The translations under genes and the position numbers were made by a program. DNA of 64,000 nt, from NCBI GenBank assembly GCA_029817715.1, contig JARUPY010000154.1, positions 3,127,501-3,191,500 on the forward strand. Direction: 5' to 3'. Positions 1 to 12,012 of this stretch are shown in pieces (the first letter of the stretch is position 1; each line of letters begins with the position of its first letter). The notes beneath the pieces are model-generated. The model was not told where the DNA came from, did not search any database, and worked only from the letters and a program-made list of their open reading frames with translations. This DNA is from Melastoma dodecandrum. Taxonomy: Eukaryota; Streptophyta; Magnoliopsida; Myrtales; Melastomataceae.

Positions 1-470
1 AGTTTGGGGTTGTTGTGGGGTTTGGCATGTTTTGGTTGGTTTGGTTCCCACCTAAAATTTTATGGCCATTAACTGTGACGATGATGTAATAAAAGTAGTC
101 TATTGGCAATTTCAGTTAATATATATATATGATTCGGGTACATTAGGTCTAAGGGTTTTTTTTTGGGGGGGTAAGTAGGTCTAAGTGTTATGGCAACACA
201 TTAATTCGATTAGCCTCCAAACACACCCTGGACCCATTCATTTGGTTTGATGTTCTCTTGATTAATGCCGAAATTTGAAATACCAATGAAAATAGATTGC
301 GGACCAATGCTGTTAACTGACGTACCTCCCCGAACCACCGCTACCCCTAATCGAGGACAGTTACGGTCCACGCCAATGTAGTAGCTTACGTCGGCGTCAC
401 ACACCAAGCATGTCGGACTGAAATTGTCGTCTCAGTTCTGGGCCGGTTTCCGAGCTATCTCTCGAGTTAC
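1..470. other. Upstream intergenic DNA, no gene seen
   Basis: AT-rich sequence with a short TA repeat near 120-130 and a run of T followed by a run of G near 155-171. The small open frames on either strand here have no recognisable similarity and no splice or promoter context. I see no gene. Confidence 0.5.
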
Positions 471-533
471 GTGTTGGTTCACAGGGGACCTTTCACTGCC
501 CCATCACAAATATCGACCTCGAGAAGTTCCCTC

Positions 534-561
534 TATATAAAGCATAGTCACGAAGCACGTG
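534..561 (+). promoter_or_regulatory. TATA box and G-box ahead of alpha-dioxygenase
   Basis: TATATAA at 534-540 lies 72 bases before the ATG at 612, so transcription would start near 565. A CACGTG G-box core is at 556-561, unusually close to that start. An ATG at 568 is out of frame with the main start and would matter if the true start lies upstream of it. The spacing is seen directly; function is inferred. Confidence 0.55.
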
Positions 562-611
562 AGGTTCATGCATCCTTGGCCTCGTCCGGTTCTCCTCCTC
601 TGCGTGAGAAA

Positions 612-3260
612 ATGGCGTTCTTGTCCTTCTCGTTCTTCACCGTTGATCCCGAACTCCGTGGTAGATTCTCCGAGTTGGGATACCTCGATGCGCTGATCTT
701 CTACGTAAGCCGCTTCCATCTTCCTCTCGGGGCCCCTTTCCTCGCTACTTGTTTAGACTCGAGCGCGTGCCTTCACCGGTCCCTTTTTTTGGGATGCTTT
801 GCAGGTGATACATCTGGTGGAAAAGCTAGCGCTATGGACGAGGTTGCCCGTGTCACTTGGCAGTCTTTACCTTGCGTTGAGGAGGCATTTGCTTCAGCGT
901 CACAACTTGATTCATGTCGGAGGCATGAACAGGAAGAAGTACGACGTGCAGGAGTTTGCTTACCGGACCCCTGACGGGAAATTTAACGACCCATCCAGTG
1001 ATCTTGTCGGTAGCTATGGCACGTTCTTCGGACGCAACATGCCCCCGTGCACCACCTCTTACAACGTAAGTTTTGGCAAAAGGAACTTCCATTTTCGATG
1101 GCTCCAGCAAAACGCTTTTCTCGAGAATTCTGAGTCCTGAACTTCGGCCTCTGCTGTGATTTTTAACAGTTGATGGATCCACACCCGTCTGTTGTATCAT
1201 CGAAGCTGTTCGCTCGTAAGAAATTCCAGGACAACGGGTCGCAATTTAACATGCTAGCTGTCTCCTGGATTCAGTTCATGGTTCATGACTGGGTGGATCA
1301 CATGGAAGATACTGAACAGGTACAGAGTGCTCATGCCGTCTGATCACGTGCGCGTCTGATTTTATCCCACCGAAGCATGTTTAACCGTCTGCAACCAGGT
1401 GGAGTTAACTGCACCAGCCGAGGTCGCTGGAGGATGTCCGTTGAAGTCGTTCCGCTTTTACAAGACGAAGAAAGTTCTGACTGGTTCTCCTTTCGTGAAG
1501 ACTGGCAACATGAATATCAGAACCCCATGGTGGTAAGTATCACTCCCATCATCCTTCATAGCTGGTCTCAAACGGCAGAGGGCCACCTTAACATGTTTGG
1601 CCACCTGATTGGTAGGGACACGAGTGTTATCTATGGTAGCGATGCCTTCGTCATGAGAAGAATTAGGACATTCAAGGATGGGAAGGTTAGGATCGCGTCA
1701 GATGGTTCTCTGGAAGTTGACAAGAAAGGGATTCCAGTCTCTGGCGACATCAGGAATAGCTGGGCAGGGTTCTCGCTCCTGCAAGCCTTGTTCATCAAAG
1801 AACACAATCTTGTCTGCGATATGCTGAAGGTAATACGTGTTCTCCCTTTGGGCAATAATCCGAGACAAGACGAAAGATGACCCTGGATTGCTTTCTCTAA
1901 ACTATCTGTTTACGCTAACATTTTCAGGAGAACTACCCTGAACTTGACGACGAGAGGATCTACCGCCATGCTAGACTTGTGACCTCGGCCGTGATTGTGA
2001 AAATCCACACGATTGACTGGACGGTGGAGCTCGTCAAGACCGACATTCTTAAGCTCTCCATGTGTTCGAACTGGTAAGGCATCAATTGCCGTAGTCCTTC
2101 TTCTGCAGATAGATGCTGATGTTTACATAATGCAGGTATGGGGCTCTGGGAAAGAAAGCCAAGTATTTATTTGGTCATGCATTTGGACCATGGTTCAGCG
2201 GGCTCATCGGCCTTAAACATCCTCAGGATCATGGAGTTCCGTACTCGCTCACGGAGGAATTCGTCAGCGTTTACAGGATGCACTCTCTCCTTCCTGATGA
2301 TCTTATCCTCAGGGACATCAGTGCAGCAGAGCCACAGAATGATGGCCCTCCGCCAGTATCCAAAGTGTAAGATCCATGATCTCATTTGGTGTATTGAAAG
2401 AAATTGCTTGAAATAATCGACTCTCAGGCATGACGTGTAGGATCCCCATGGAGGAACTACTAGGCAAGGAAGGTAACAAGAAGCTTTCAAAGGTCGGCAT
2501 GGATCAAATGCTCGTGTCGTTGGGTCACCAACCAAGTGGCGCGCTTGTGCTATGGAATTATCCGCGTTGGATGCTGAAGCTGGTTCCTCAGGATGTTGAC
2601 GGCCAAGATAGGAAGGACGCAGTCGATCTGGCAGCCCTTGATGGTGAGTTATCAAGTATTATCTGTATCAAAAGAAACAGTGTGCTGATATCAAGTTTTG
2701 GATCAGTGTACCGTGACAGGGAAAGAGGGGTTGCAAGGTACAACGAGTTCCGGAGAAACCTGCTGATGATCCCGATCCACTGCTGGGAAGATCTGACAGA
2801 TGATCGAGAGGTCATCAGAGCTCTGCGGGAAGTATATGAAGATGATGTGGAGAAGCTTGACTTGCAGGTTGGTTTACACGCCGAGAAGAAGATCCCAGGC
2901 TTCGCTATAAGTGAAACCAGCTTCTTCATCTTCGTGTTGATGGCTAGCAGGTATATCCTGGAATCATCTCCACCCAATAAGTTCGAAAGTATTAAGAAGT
3001 TCCTTCGATGAATCAATCCCGTTTCCCCGGGGATACGCAGGAGGTTGGAAGCCGACCGTTTCTTTACTATGAACTTTAACGCCAACACCTACACCCCTAA
3101 AGGCCTGGACTGGGTTAACAACACCGAATCGTTGAAGGATGTCATCGACAGGCACTTCCCCGGGATGACCAAGAAATGGTTGAAGAACTCTACCGCTTTT
3201 GGAGCCTGGGACTCGCCATCGCCTCCGGAATCAAGGGTGCCCCTCCTTCTGCGGCTATGA
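612..3260 (+). CDS. DOX1: Alpha-dioxygenase (fatty-acid alpha-oxidation)
   Basis: Haem enzyme that adds O2 to the alpha carbon of fatty acids, giving 2-hydroperoxides; known from plant defence and oxylipin metabolism. Ten exons keep phase: 612-704, 805-1065, 1170-1319, 1399-1532, 1616-1829, 1928-2073, 2136-2366, 2441-2643, 2707-2950, 3041-3260, giving 631 residues, the usual family length. Family marks include the distal-histidine segment FMVHDWVDH, the stretch SGDIRNSWAGFSLLQALFIK, the helix with RHARLVTSAVIVKIHTIDW, and the C-terminal block RLEADRFFTMNFN. The start MAFLSF is the first in-frame ATG and matches the short N-terminal exon of the family. The acceptor at 2440 (tgtag) was preferred because the one at 2428 leads to a stop. 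An AATAAA-type polyadenylation signal is near 3392. I am sure of the family; DOX1 versus DOX2 was not tested. Confidence 0.95.
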
Positions 3261-3630
3261 AGACCGGAAACCATATAACCATCTACTGTCAGCAAGTATT
3301 CAGGAGAGCTGTCCGTCATACTATTCATCTGCGGAAGATGTTTTCTGGATTCCCGTGGACTTAAGCTAATATGTATGACATGTACTTGCAATAAAACAAG
3401 ACACAGGGGTGTTCGGGCAAATCTCATGTAATATCAATATGATGTAATGCTCTTGGCATGAAAAACCTTGATGGATTATTAGCTTGAAATAGAAAATAGA
3501 AAATTTGGAATTTTCTAGTTTGACTGGATTTGGTATACCAAAGAATAGATGAAATAAAAGGACTGGAGGAATGAGGCGAAAAGAATCGCAGGGTGTCGGC
3601 CAAGTTCGATCCTGGAATGCTTTCCAGGTG
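3261..3630. other. 3' flank of the dioxygenase, no other gene seen
   Basis: Probable 3' UTR to about 3410, then AT-rich sequence. Nothing codes until the Rab-like remnant on the minus strand. Confidence 0.5.
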
Positions 3631-3635
3631 AATCG

Positions 3636-3930
3636 CTATATGCCTTTATCGAACAACAGTATGATGTCTTCTGAGTTGCTGTTACTTCGTCGAGGTGAAC
3701 AATTTCTCCCAGCACAAAGACTTTGATTAGGGGCCGCAGTGGTTTCGTTACCCTTTCAGTATCTTCTGGCTGGTTATTTCGTGGATCCGTGTGATCATCC
3801 ACGAGAATGCTTCATCGACATTCACATTCTCCGTCGCTGATGTCTCCATGAAGCACAAGCCTTCTTTTTCCACGAAGCTCTTACCTTCTTCCGAATCCAC
3901 CCCATGGACGAACTCAGGACAAAACATTCC
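3636..3930 (-). pseudogene. Truncated Rab GTPase (RABA-like) fragment
   Basis: Read on the minus strand from about 3930, the frame gives EEGKSFVEKEGLCFMETSA, then NVDEAFSWMITRIHEI and a stop at 3748-3750. This is the C-terminal third of a plant RABA-class small GTPase, including the ETSA guanine-specificity motif. After the stop, another frame gives a segment ending in KTSYCCS, which looks like the double-cysteine prenylation tail. The P-loop, the WDTAGQ motif and the NKxD motif are missing upstream, where the DNA becomes AT-rich. The fragment is therefore 5'-truncated and frame-broken, most likely a relic. It could be the last exon of a larger gene, but I found no partner exon within the next kilobase. 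Confidence 0.7.
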
Positions 3931-4830
3931 TGGCTTCGCTGTCCTAATATTTTTGTATTCGGTGAGCGAAGAAGGTAGGGAGGATGGGAAGAGTTGAAAA
4001 CAAGAGAATGGTCGATCCCTTCGTCTCTTTAGTATTAAGCGTTTAACTTTTTAAAATTTAATATTTAAGGTTTAGAGTTTATAGTTTACGTTTTATGGTT
4101 TTAACGTTTGCGAAGTTTATGTAGTAGAGATGATTAAGGTTTTAGATTTCTTAGGTTATTAATTAATTATTAAAATTTAATAAAATTGCCAATTTTAATT
4201 ATAAAGAGTGCAATGTCAATTTTAATCTAACCATAATCAAAATAAAATAAGGAAAATCACAAGGGATCGAGAGGATGCTGATTAGACAGATTAATGATGA
4301 TTAAGGTGATAGTTATAATTGCTAATGGAATTCTTCCATGCGAGCTGACCTCCAAAGGAATACAGACATAGTAACATGACCACGCAACAATGAGGAGATG
4401 TTCGACCACGCCGTCCATCATTACAGCCTTGATCAAAACAATTTTTCTGAATGTTGTTGAATCACATGTAAGAACTCATGAGGCCCTTCCTCTGTCATTG
4501 TCCTCTTTGCATTGCTCTTCTCATTCATCGCCAGCCGCGGATACTCCGCTCTAATCATCATTGTCCCAACGTAGGAAATCAGACATGCCCCACGGTTCCT
4601 CGTGTCAGGATGTGCTCCATTTTACGGCTCTGCTTTTCCCATTCATTCCCCGTAGACTCTTCACATCCACCTCCAGCAAGCAGAACATGGCGAGAACTCT
4701 TCCAGACTGGTGAAGCCGTTCCTGTCAATGTCGCTGCCCTCCTTTGCAAGCCAAGCTGAGTATTTGGACGTGGAGGATAGATCAGACGTGCTCTGTCGCG
4801 GAAATTCGCGATGAAATGAAAAAATGCCAA
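3931..4830. other. Intergenic DNA between Rab relic and PPR gene
   Basis: Very AT-rich around 4030-4300, with short TTTAA and TTTAGG-like runs, then more balanced sequence that probably holds the 3' UTR of the PPR gene. I see no convincing gene; the plus-strand frame at 4478-4759 is unrecognised. Confidence 0.4.
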
Positions 4831-6933
4831 CTATAGAGCTGCAAATATGCTGGACAGAGATGTCGTCCCAGTCTCCTCCAAGCTCTCTCCGGTTGAACTT
4901 TTCGATTTCTTGGGGGGTAATCTGCTTCCAACCTTTTTATGGAGTTTATGAAGTATCCTCCAAGTAATGGCATCAGGTGTGACACCATTCTTCTTCATTT
5001 CGCGGAAAACTTTATAGGCTTCCCTCTTCAATCCCATCTGGCAGGCTTTATCCAACACAACATTGTAACTGAAAACATTTGGAGACAACCCGGCGGTAAC
5101 CATATCAAACAGTAACTGCTGGGCACCGGAGAAATCACCAGACTTGCAAATTCCTTTCAGCAGTGCCGAGTACACATGATCGTCATGGGTGTTCGAAGAC
5201 AGAATGACATCGTCCCACAACCTCTTGGCCTTATCTATCTCGCCACAATCACACAAACCGCTAATCAAAATGCAAAAAGTTGTGCAATCTGCAACTACAC
5301 CTTGACTCACCATGCTGTTATATATTTCCTCTGCTTCCTTCACTGCTCTGAGCTTGAATAGACCCTGAAGAATCGCATTGTAGGTCACGAGATGAGGCCT
5401 CAAACTCCTTTCTGCAAAGGCCCTATTGAATAAACTCAGAGCTTCTGATGTTCTGCCGGTGCCCAACAGACCACAGATGACAGTAGTATACGTGACAGCA
5501 TTGGGAGAGCAAAACTGACCATTTTCCATGTCATCCAATATCTTGATAGCCTCATCGATCTTACTGACTTTGCAGAATGCATGAATGACAGTGTTTAGGC
5601 TTACAACATCGGGATCACAACCATTCTGAAGCATAGTTACCAGGAGGTTGAGAAGTTCGTTTGGATTTTTGACATTGTGTAGGGCTCTCAAGTATATATT
5701 ATAAATCCTTGTCCGATCCAGGCTATCTTTTGTAAGCATATAGTCGAGAATTGATCTCGCATTCCCTATATCAGACGCCTCACAAAGAGCTTCAACAAGA
5801 ACCTTGAAAATATACTCCGACGGAAAGTACCCGAACTCAACTCCTTCCTTGAACAACTGATAAGCCATTGTGCAAGCTCCAGTTGCAGCAAGACCATGCA
5901 CAATTGAATTGTACGAGACGTGGCTTGGGAGCAACCCTTTCTTTTGCATGATTCGAACAATCCCCAATGCTTCTGAATATTTCCCGAGTTTACAGAGGGA
6001 ATCGATAACCTGTCCATAAGAATAGACCTCAGGAACACTTGATCCTTGAGGCATGAACATGGAAATGCGAAAGACTTCGTTAAAAAACCCTCCTTTGCAC
6101 AGAGAATCAACAACGCACGCAAATGCGGCACTATTCACATTCACATCGGCTTCCCTCTTCATCGCATCCCAAGTCTTGGAAATGAACTCCCTGCCCGTCT
6201 CTAAATCCTGCTTACGCAAATACCCGCTGGCCAATGCCGCATAAGTCAAAGAATTCGGCATGACTCCATTGGCACACATTTCACTGAACACCTTCTGCGC
6301 ATTCTCTGCGTCCCCGAATTCGCCATACCCAGTGATCAACGTGGTCCAAGAAACACAATCCAGAACATGCCCTTTGCTCCTTGCCTCGAATAAAACATCC
6401 CTCGCCTTGGAAAACCTCCTCTTCTTACACAACAGATGAACCAAACGGTTATAATTACTCAAACGACAGACGTACTCGGGACGGGCGCCGCCCAATCGCC
6501 TCAAAACATCCAATACCCTATCGGGATCCCCGGACTCGAGCAATCGCGCGATGACAAAATTGCAGGTCTGCTCGTCAGGCACGACACCGGACAAGACAGA
6601 CAACACGAACCAGTCAAACGCCTCCGCAAACCGTCCGGAGTCGCAGAGAACGTACACAACGTTACCTATATTAACCGAGTTGGGCGTGTACCCGCGCACC
6701 CGGAGGTTCGCGACGAGCTGTAGCGCCCCGTCAACGTCCCGGCGGCGGAAGCAGAGGGCCCTGATCCTGCCCGTCCAGTAGGCCTCGTCAGTAACGGGAA
6801 CGACATCGATGTCCGGTCGATCACGGGGTCTTTCGCCATTAAATTCCAGATTGAGGTAGGCAAAACGGGAGATAGCCCTCCTGGCGATCGGGAAGACCGC
6901 TCGATGGTGAGCAAACCTGGGTCGGATTTGCAT
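4831..6933 (-). CDS. P-class pentatricopeptide repeat protein
   Basis: Intronless 700-residue protein made largely of tandem 35-residue PPR motifs. Typical motif cores are seen throughout, such as SWTTLITGYGEFGDAENAQ, TYTTVICGLLGTGRTSEAL, TYNAILQGLFKLRAVKEAE and SYNVVLDKACQMGLKREAY. I count roughly a dozen or more repeats between residues 110 and 660. There is no E, DYW or other C-terminal editing extension, so this is the P class, which binds organellar RNA in stabilisation, splicing or translation. The N-terminus MQIRPRFAHHRAVFPIARR is basic and poor in acidic residues, as in mitochondrial presequences. The gene lies where collinearity predicts an At3g18020-type PPR protein; that identity is from memory. 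Confidence 0.9.
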   Translation of the reverse strand: MQIRPRFAHHRAVFPIARRAISRFAYLNLEFNGERPRDRPDIDVVPVTDEAYWTGRIRALCFRRRDVDGALQLVANLRVRGYTPNSVNIGNVVYVLCDSGRFAEAFDWFVLSVLSGVVPDEQTCNFVIARLLESGDPDRVLDVLRRLGGARPEYVCRLSNYNRLVHLLCKKRRFSKARDVLFEARSKGHVLDCVSWTTLITGYGEFGDAENAQKVFSEMCANGVMPNSLTYAALASGYLRKQDLETGREFISKTWDAMKREADVNVNSAAFACVVDSLCKGGFFNEVFRISMFMPQGSSVPEVYSYGQVIDSLCKLGKYSEALGIVRIMQKKGLLPSHVSYNSIVHGLAATGACTMAYQLFKEGVEFGYFPSEYIFKVLVEALCEASDIGNARSILDYMLTKDSLDRTRIYNIYLRALHNVKNPNELLNLLVTMLQNGCDPDVVSLNTVIHAFCKVSKIDEAIKILDDMENGQFCSPNAVTYTTVICGLLGTGRTSEALSLFNRAFAERSLRPHLVTYNAILQGLFKLRAVKEAEEIYNSMVSQGVVADCTTFCILISGLCDCGEIDKAKRLWDDVILSSNTHDDHVYSALLKGICKSGDFSGAQQLLFDMVTAGLSPNVFSYNVVLDKACQMGLKREAYKVFREMKKNGVTPDAITWRILHKLHKKVGSRLPPKKSKSSTGESLEETGTTSLSSIFAAL

Positions 6934-7022
6934 TATTCGGAAGGAAGCAGCTTGGGAAGAAGAAGAGCTAAAAGATTTGGGTCTGATGGAGGGAAGTACG
7001 AGGAAGTTTTTTTTTCAGTATA

Positions 7023-7087
7023 TGGGCCGAAAAGTTAGATTTGGGCCGGACATTTGACTCCACGACTAGGCCTCACTTCAGGGCCCA
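7023..7087 (-). promoter_or_regulatory. Site II (TGGGCY) cluster upstream of the PPR gene
   Basis: TGGGCC at 7023-7028 and 7042-7047 and its complement GGCCCA at 7082-7087 lie 90-155 bases upstream of the PPR start. Site II elements bind TCP factors and are common in promoters of genes for organelle proteins, which fits this gene. Function is inferred. Confidence 0.5.
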
Positions 7088-7089
7088 TA

Positions 7090-8848
7090 ACATAAATAAT
7101 TCACCTGATTCTTTCTTCGGCACATTTTTCCTTTTATTATATTCGAGATGGAACATGATTTTATTTTTCAAATAGTTATATATATTTATGTGATCTAAAC
7201 TCTTATTAAAAATATGATTTTCACTAATTAACACACCTTTTAATGCTTGCGCCTAGGAGACACCGATTCACTAGAATAATAATAATGTTATACAAATTAA
7301 ATACTACATCTGTGAAATAATATATCTGTGTCTTGAACTAAATAAACTGTCGCTAGCGTAAATAAACAAGGAAATAGAGAATATTGGGGAGTGTGGTAGT
7401 AGGAGCATGGGAATGGGAAGGCATGATGTGTGGAATTGGGAGCTTAAAAAAGCGCAACCTTCGAATCAAGAAAAGGGCTGACACGCCGATGTTTCTCCAT
7501 TGTCTCCCCCCTCCCACAAACCTTTTCTCGAAACATTTTTTCCCCCCCACACCAAGCCATCCATCATTTTGGGTTTTCTTACATGCTTTTGTCTGTTGGG
7601 GAGTGGTGTTTCCTTCCTTTTTATTTGTTTCCTAGGCTCCTCGTAACTGTTGCAAAATAAAATAAAATAAAATAAAATAAAAAGAATTCCTTTAGCAAAC
7701 CCAATAAGAAATTTTCTTCTTCTTTATGAACAAGAAAAAAAAAAGTTTCATTTTTTGAGATTAATTTAATCGACCCAATAGAAACGAGGAAATGGGTAAT
7801 CTCAATGTGGTGTTAAATTAGGCACCCCAAAAAGCAAAATGGCCGGAAAAGCATGGAAAGAAGCAAGGGTCGTCCATGCTTTTTAATGGGGACAAGTGAA
7901 CACACGATCAGATAAGGGGAATATTGCTTTTTGTCTCCCCTGATAATGACCCATTCTTAATGAATCCCACTTAAAAAAATAGACTAACGAATCGTGTTTA
8001 TAATCAATCCCCTCCACTCCACTCCACTCCACTAGAGATTATCAAAGCGGTGGGGAGGGGGGACATCATTCAGGAGACAAAGCTGGGGTCCACCATTTTG
8101 ACATCATGTGATTTAGTCCCTATGCAAATAAAGTGCATAAATCCAACCCACTAGTGCACTCTCCCCATCTCTTTTTTCTTTTTACAAAAAAAAAAAGAAA
8201 AATAGAACATATTCAGATTCAAGTCACCATCCTTTGAGTATTTATCAACTTTAGTAAATGTTTTGGTTGAACGATATTTGTCATAGTTAATAATGTGTTG
8301 GTCACGTGAGATCCCAAATGTGTGTCCAAAAGAGTTGGTTTGTGTCTCTTTTTTTTTTAAAAAAAAATGACACGACCCTGTGAATCTCTGAATCGATGAT
8401 ATTTGTCCCTTTGCAAATCAAGGTTTTCCCCCCCACAATAAAAAAATAAATAGCAAGGGGACATCATTAAAATCTCCAAACAAAAATATGTCCAATTAGA
8501 AAGAATCTGAAGAAACAAAACCAAAAATCAGAACCCACTTTTTTAATTATTGACACAAATACATTTTGGACTGTTGTGGCTTGTACTCATTTCAAGTAAG
8601 TTGTAGTATCAAAAAAAGTTAATTTATTTAATATACACTAATTTTTTTTAAAACATTTTTGTTTTAGTTAAAATGTTCAGTTAATTTCCGTACTAAGGTT
8701 ATAAGAGTTTGAACTGAAACCAAACTAAACTCAAAGACTTAGAAGTTACTCCAAACAACTGCACTGATCCGATCTTCATCGATCTCTGCTTCTTCTTCTT
8801 CTTCCTCCTCCTTGTCATTCGTGGTTGATTCTTTGCATCTCGTGCAAG
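7090..8848. other. PIN promoter and intergenic region
   Basis: About 1.75 kb of AT-rich DNA without a gene. It holds an AAAAT-unit repeat near 7655-7682, a CCACT-unit repeat near 8010-8033 and several poly-A/T tracts. The 5' UTR of the PIN gene, just before the ATG, is CT-rich (near 8785-8815). The TGTCTC sites are listed separately. Confidence 0.5.
7501..8348. promoter_or_regulatory. Four TGTCTC auxin-response-like sites
   Basis: TGTCTC occurs on the plus strand at 7501-7506, 7932-7937 and 8343-8348, and as GAGACA at 8074-8079, all within 1.35 kb upstream of the PIN start. The six-base core is the classical ARF-binding element. Under one match would be expected by chance in this length, so the excess is mild. 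Regulation by auxin is inferred. Confidence 0.35.
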
Positions 8849-11020
8849 ATGATCTCCGCGTCCGACTTCTACCATGTTATGACCGCGGTCGTACCGCTCT
8901 ACGTTGCGATGATCCTCGCCTACGGCTCCGTCAAGTGGTGGGGGATCTTCACCCCGTTGCAGTGCTCCGGGATCAACCGGTTCGTCGCGCTATTCGCCGT
9001 ACCCCTACTTTCGTTCCACTTCATCGCCTCCAACAACCCCTTCGCTATGAACATACGGTTCCTGGCGGCCGACACCCTCCAGAAGCTCGTCGTCCTTGCA
9101 GCTCTCTTCCTCTGGAATAGGATCACTGGGTATCCCTCCCTCGACTGGACCATTACCTTCTTCTCGCTGTCCACGCTCCCGAACACCCTTGTCATGGGAA
9201 TCCCACTGCTGAAGGGGATGTACGGCGACTTCTCCGGCAACCTCATGGTCCAAATCGTCGTCCTCCAGTGCATTATCTGGTACACACTCATGCTTTTCCT
9301 GTTTGAGTACAGGGGAGCTAAGCTCCTTGTAGCGGAGCAGTTCCCCGATGCATCTGCTGGGACAGTTGTTGCAGTACACGTCGATCCGGACGTCGTCTCG
9401 CTGGATGGCAGACTCCCTCTTGAGACTGAGACGGAGGTCACGGGTGACGGGAAGCTCCGCGTGACTGTCAGAAGGTCGAATGCCTCCCGGTCGGACATTC
9501 TCTCTAGGAAGTCATTCTCCCACGCAGGAGATGGGGGGTTCGGGTTTGGTTCCACCACTCCCAGGCCGTCGAACCTCACCAATGCCGAGATTTACTCCCT
9601 GCAGTCATCTCGGAACCCGACCCCTCGTGGCTCAAGCTTTACCCACGCGGACATCTACTCGATGATGGCAGCACCTGGGGGGGCATCCAGGGGACCAGCC
9701 CCTCGTCTGTCCAACTACGAGGATGATCCCCATGGTGCGCATGTTAACAACGCCAAGACCAGCAGGTTCAACCCATACCCTGGCCCCAACCCGGGGATGT
9801 TCTCACCGAAGAGAGCCCTTGGCTCCGGCGTCGATCCACGAAAGACCAGCAACGGGAAGTTGGAAGAAGGCCGCAAGGACCTGCACATGTTCGTATGGAG
9901 CTCAAGCGCTTCCCCTGTTTCCGACGTATTCGGAAATGGCGGCCCCGCCCCCGAGCAACCCAAGGAAGTCCGGCTTGCGGTTTCCCAGGGGAAGGTAGGC
10001 TCTGAGAATCCATTTCCCAGCACAGAACCCTACCTAGAGAGGAACGAGCTTAGCTTCGTGAACAGAGAAACCGAAACCAATCTCATCGAGAACAGGACGA
10101 GCACCCCGGCCGCAGCCGGGGAAGGGAAACCGAAGGCCGTGCCGCCAGCTGGAGTGATGACGAGGCTGATACTGATCATGGTCTGGAGGAAGCTAATCAG
10201 GAACCCAAACACTTACTCCAGCCTGATCGGAATCACCTGGGCCTTAATCTCATTCAGGTTGCACCCCTTAATCACTCCATCCGTCACTATTCGATTAAAG
10301 ATTAAATCTTCGGGTCTAATTATAATCCAATTTCCGAATCCATGATCTGGGTTTCGTTTCCATTTGTGTTTCCCCAGGTGGGATGTGAAGATGCCGGCGA
10401 TCTTAGCTGGGTCGATATCGATACTGTCGGATGCAGGGCTCGGCATGGCCATGTTCAGCCTTGGTCAGTCCAATAATATTATTGGGAATCTCATCTTCAC
10501 GCTGGTCAGAATACGATGATGACATGAATTGTTGTTTCTCCCTTCTTTTCCGACAGGGCTGTTCATGGCATTGCAGCCGAGGATCATAGCCTGTGGGAAC
10601 GCTGTTGCAGCTTTTGCCATGGCCGTGAGATTCCTTGCAGGCCCAGCTGTCATGGCCGCTGCCTCTGCCGCCGTTCATCTTAAAGGCAACCTATTCCGCG
10701 TCGCCATTGTTCAGGTTACCTCCTGCCTGTTTCGATGATTCTTTTCTCAGCTAATGACCCCCGCCAACTGTTAGAATCGTCCTAACATTCGCTCTTTCTC
10801 GCAGGCTGCACTGCCGCAAGGGATAGTTCCCTTTGTGTTTGCCAAGGAGTATAATGTTCACCCTGAAATCCTCAGCACAGGGTGAGTTAAACAGACTAAA
10901 TCAACCATAATTCGGGGGGGTTATGCTAATTAAACTTGTTCTTTACTCTGCAGGGTGATATTTGGGATGCTAATTGCTCTGCCCATAACTTTGGTCTACT
11001 ACATACTCTTGGGCTTATGA
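8849..11020 (+). CDS. PIN1: PIN auxin efflux carrier, PIN1 clade
   Basis: Long-loop PIN protein that exports auxin at the plasma membrane. Exons 8849-10257, 10378-10463, 10557-10714, 10805-10881 and 10954-11020 keep phase and give 598 residues. The N-terminal membrane bundle starts [20 protein letters not shown]; the C-terminal bundle ends YYILLGL-like at the stop. The central hydrophilic loop (about residues 155-440) carries the repeated phosphorylation motifs [14 protein letters not shown] and [14 protein letters not shown], the targets of PID/D6PK-type kinases. [15 protein letters not shown] and [14 protein letters not shown] segments favour PIN1 over PIN2 or PIN3. The ATG at 8849 is chosen because upstream codons in frame are not family-like. 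The exon 1 to exon 2 junction falls in the conserved SF(R/K)W codon. Confidence 0.95.
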
Positions 11021-12012
11021 GGCTTTGGTGCAATTAGTGGTGATCTGGTGATATGATGTGAACTACCAAAAGATGAACATTTTGAAATCATGTCTTTCTT
11101 ATATTTCCCTCTCGCCTTTTGCATTTGTTTTTTCGTTCTAGTATTATTCCTTGGGATTTTAATTTTTCTAGGATGAAGTTGTAAATCATATGGGGTTGAA
11201 TGGAAGTGCCTTATTAGCACGTTCTCACTTTTCATTTCCCATGTTGTAAGAACATGATTTCTAGGCAGGAAAATTCCAACAAGGTTGGCTTTAGCTTTTG
11301 AGCCTGATTGGCTGGATAATAAGATGATGCCTTTTCCCCCCTGGAAGAAAAAAAGAAAACCCCCAAAGGGAAAAAAGGAAACAAATGAAGTAAAAAGATG
11401 GGTACTTTCTACTTTACTCTTTTTGGGTACCCTAGAAGAATAATTTAATTTTTTTGTGATTCATTTCATTAATCATGTAATTTATTTTCCTAAGATTATA
11501 CTTTTCTAAGAAGTGGGTATTTTTCTAATAGAAAAATATGACATGAATTCGAATTGAGCATTTACTACTACTCATGAAAAAGGGGCCACCACCCACCTTA
11601 TGATTCCAAAGGGGAAAGACAAAACTTTCAGAATGTATGTAGATAGAGAAGGAACAAGCAAAAGGTGATGGGTTTGGAGGGGCCCCTCTACAATATTTCT
11701 CAAGAAGATTTTTGAGGATTTGATTTGATCCCGACATGTTTCGAATATTTTCCTTTTCTGAGAGACACCCACGATCATGTTCATGATCATGATGATCAAT
11801 CAATCACTCCCCATCCCACCCCAAGAGATCACTTTTGTTAACGGGACATTTAGTTTTTGATTATAATCAATTATGATAACAAGAACAAAAACACATCACA
11901 TATCATTTGTGCAGTATATCCCCCCCCGGCCGATATTGTTTCATGTTATGACAACCTATTTGGAACAAAATTATAGTAATGAAAGCGATTAAGGGAGGCT
12001 ATGACGGTTTCC
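11021..12012. other. Convergent 3' intergenic region
   Basis: AT-rich DNA between the 3' ends of the PIN gene and the C2 gene, with probable 3' UTRs at each end. The minus-strand frame at 11525-11803 has no recognisable content. I see no gene. Confidence 0.45.

Noticed and set aside
2429..2440. Splice acceptor at 2428 for alpha-dioxygenase exon 8
   Set aside because: It would bring an in-frame TAG; the acceptor at 2440 gives the conserved IPMEELLG start of the next segment.
8920..9582. 220-codon minus-strand frame opposite PIN exon 1
   Set aside because: Shadow of a GC-rich conserved coding exon.
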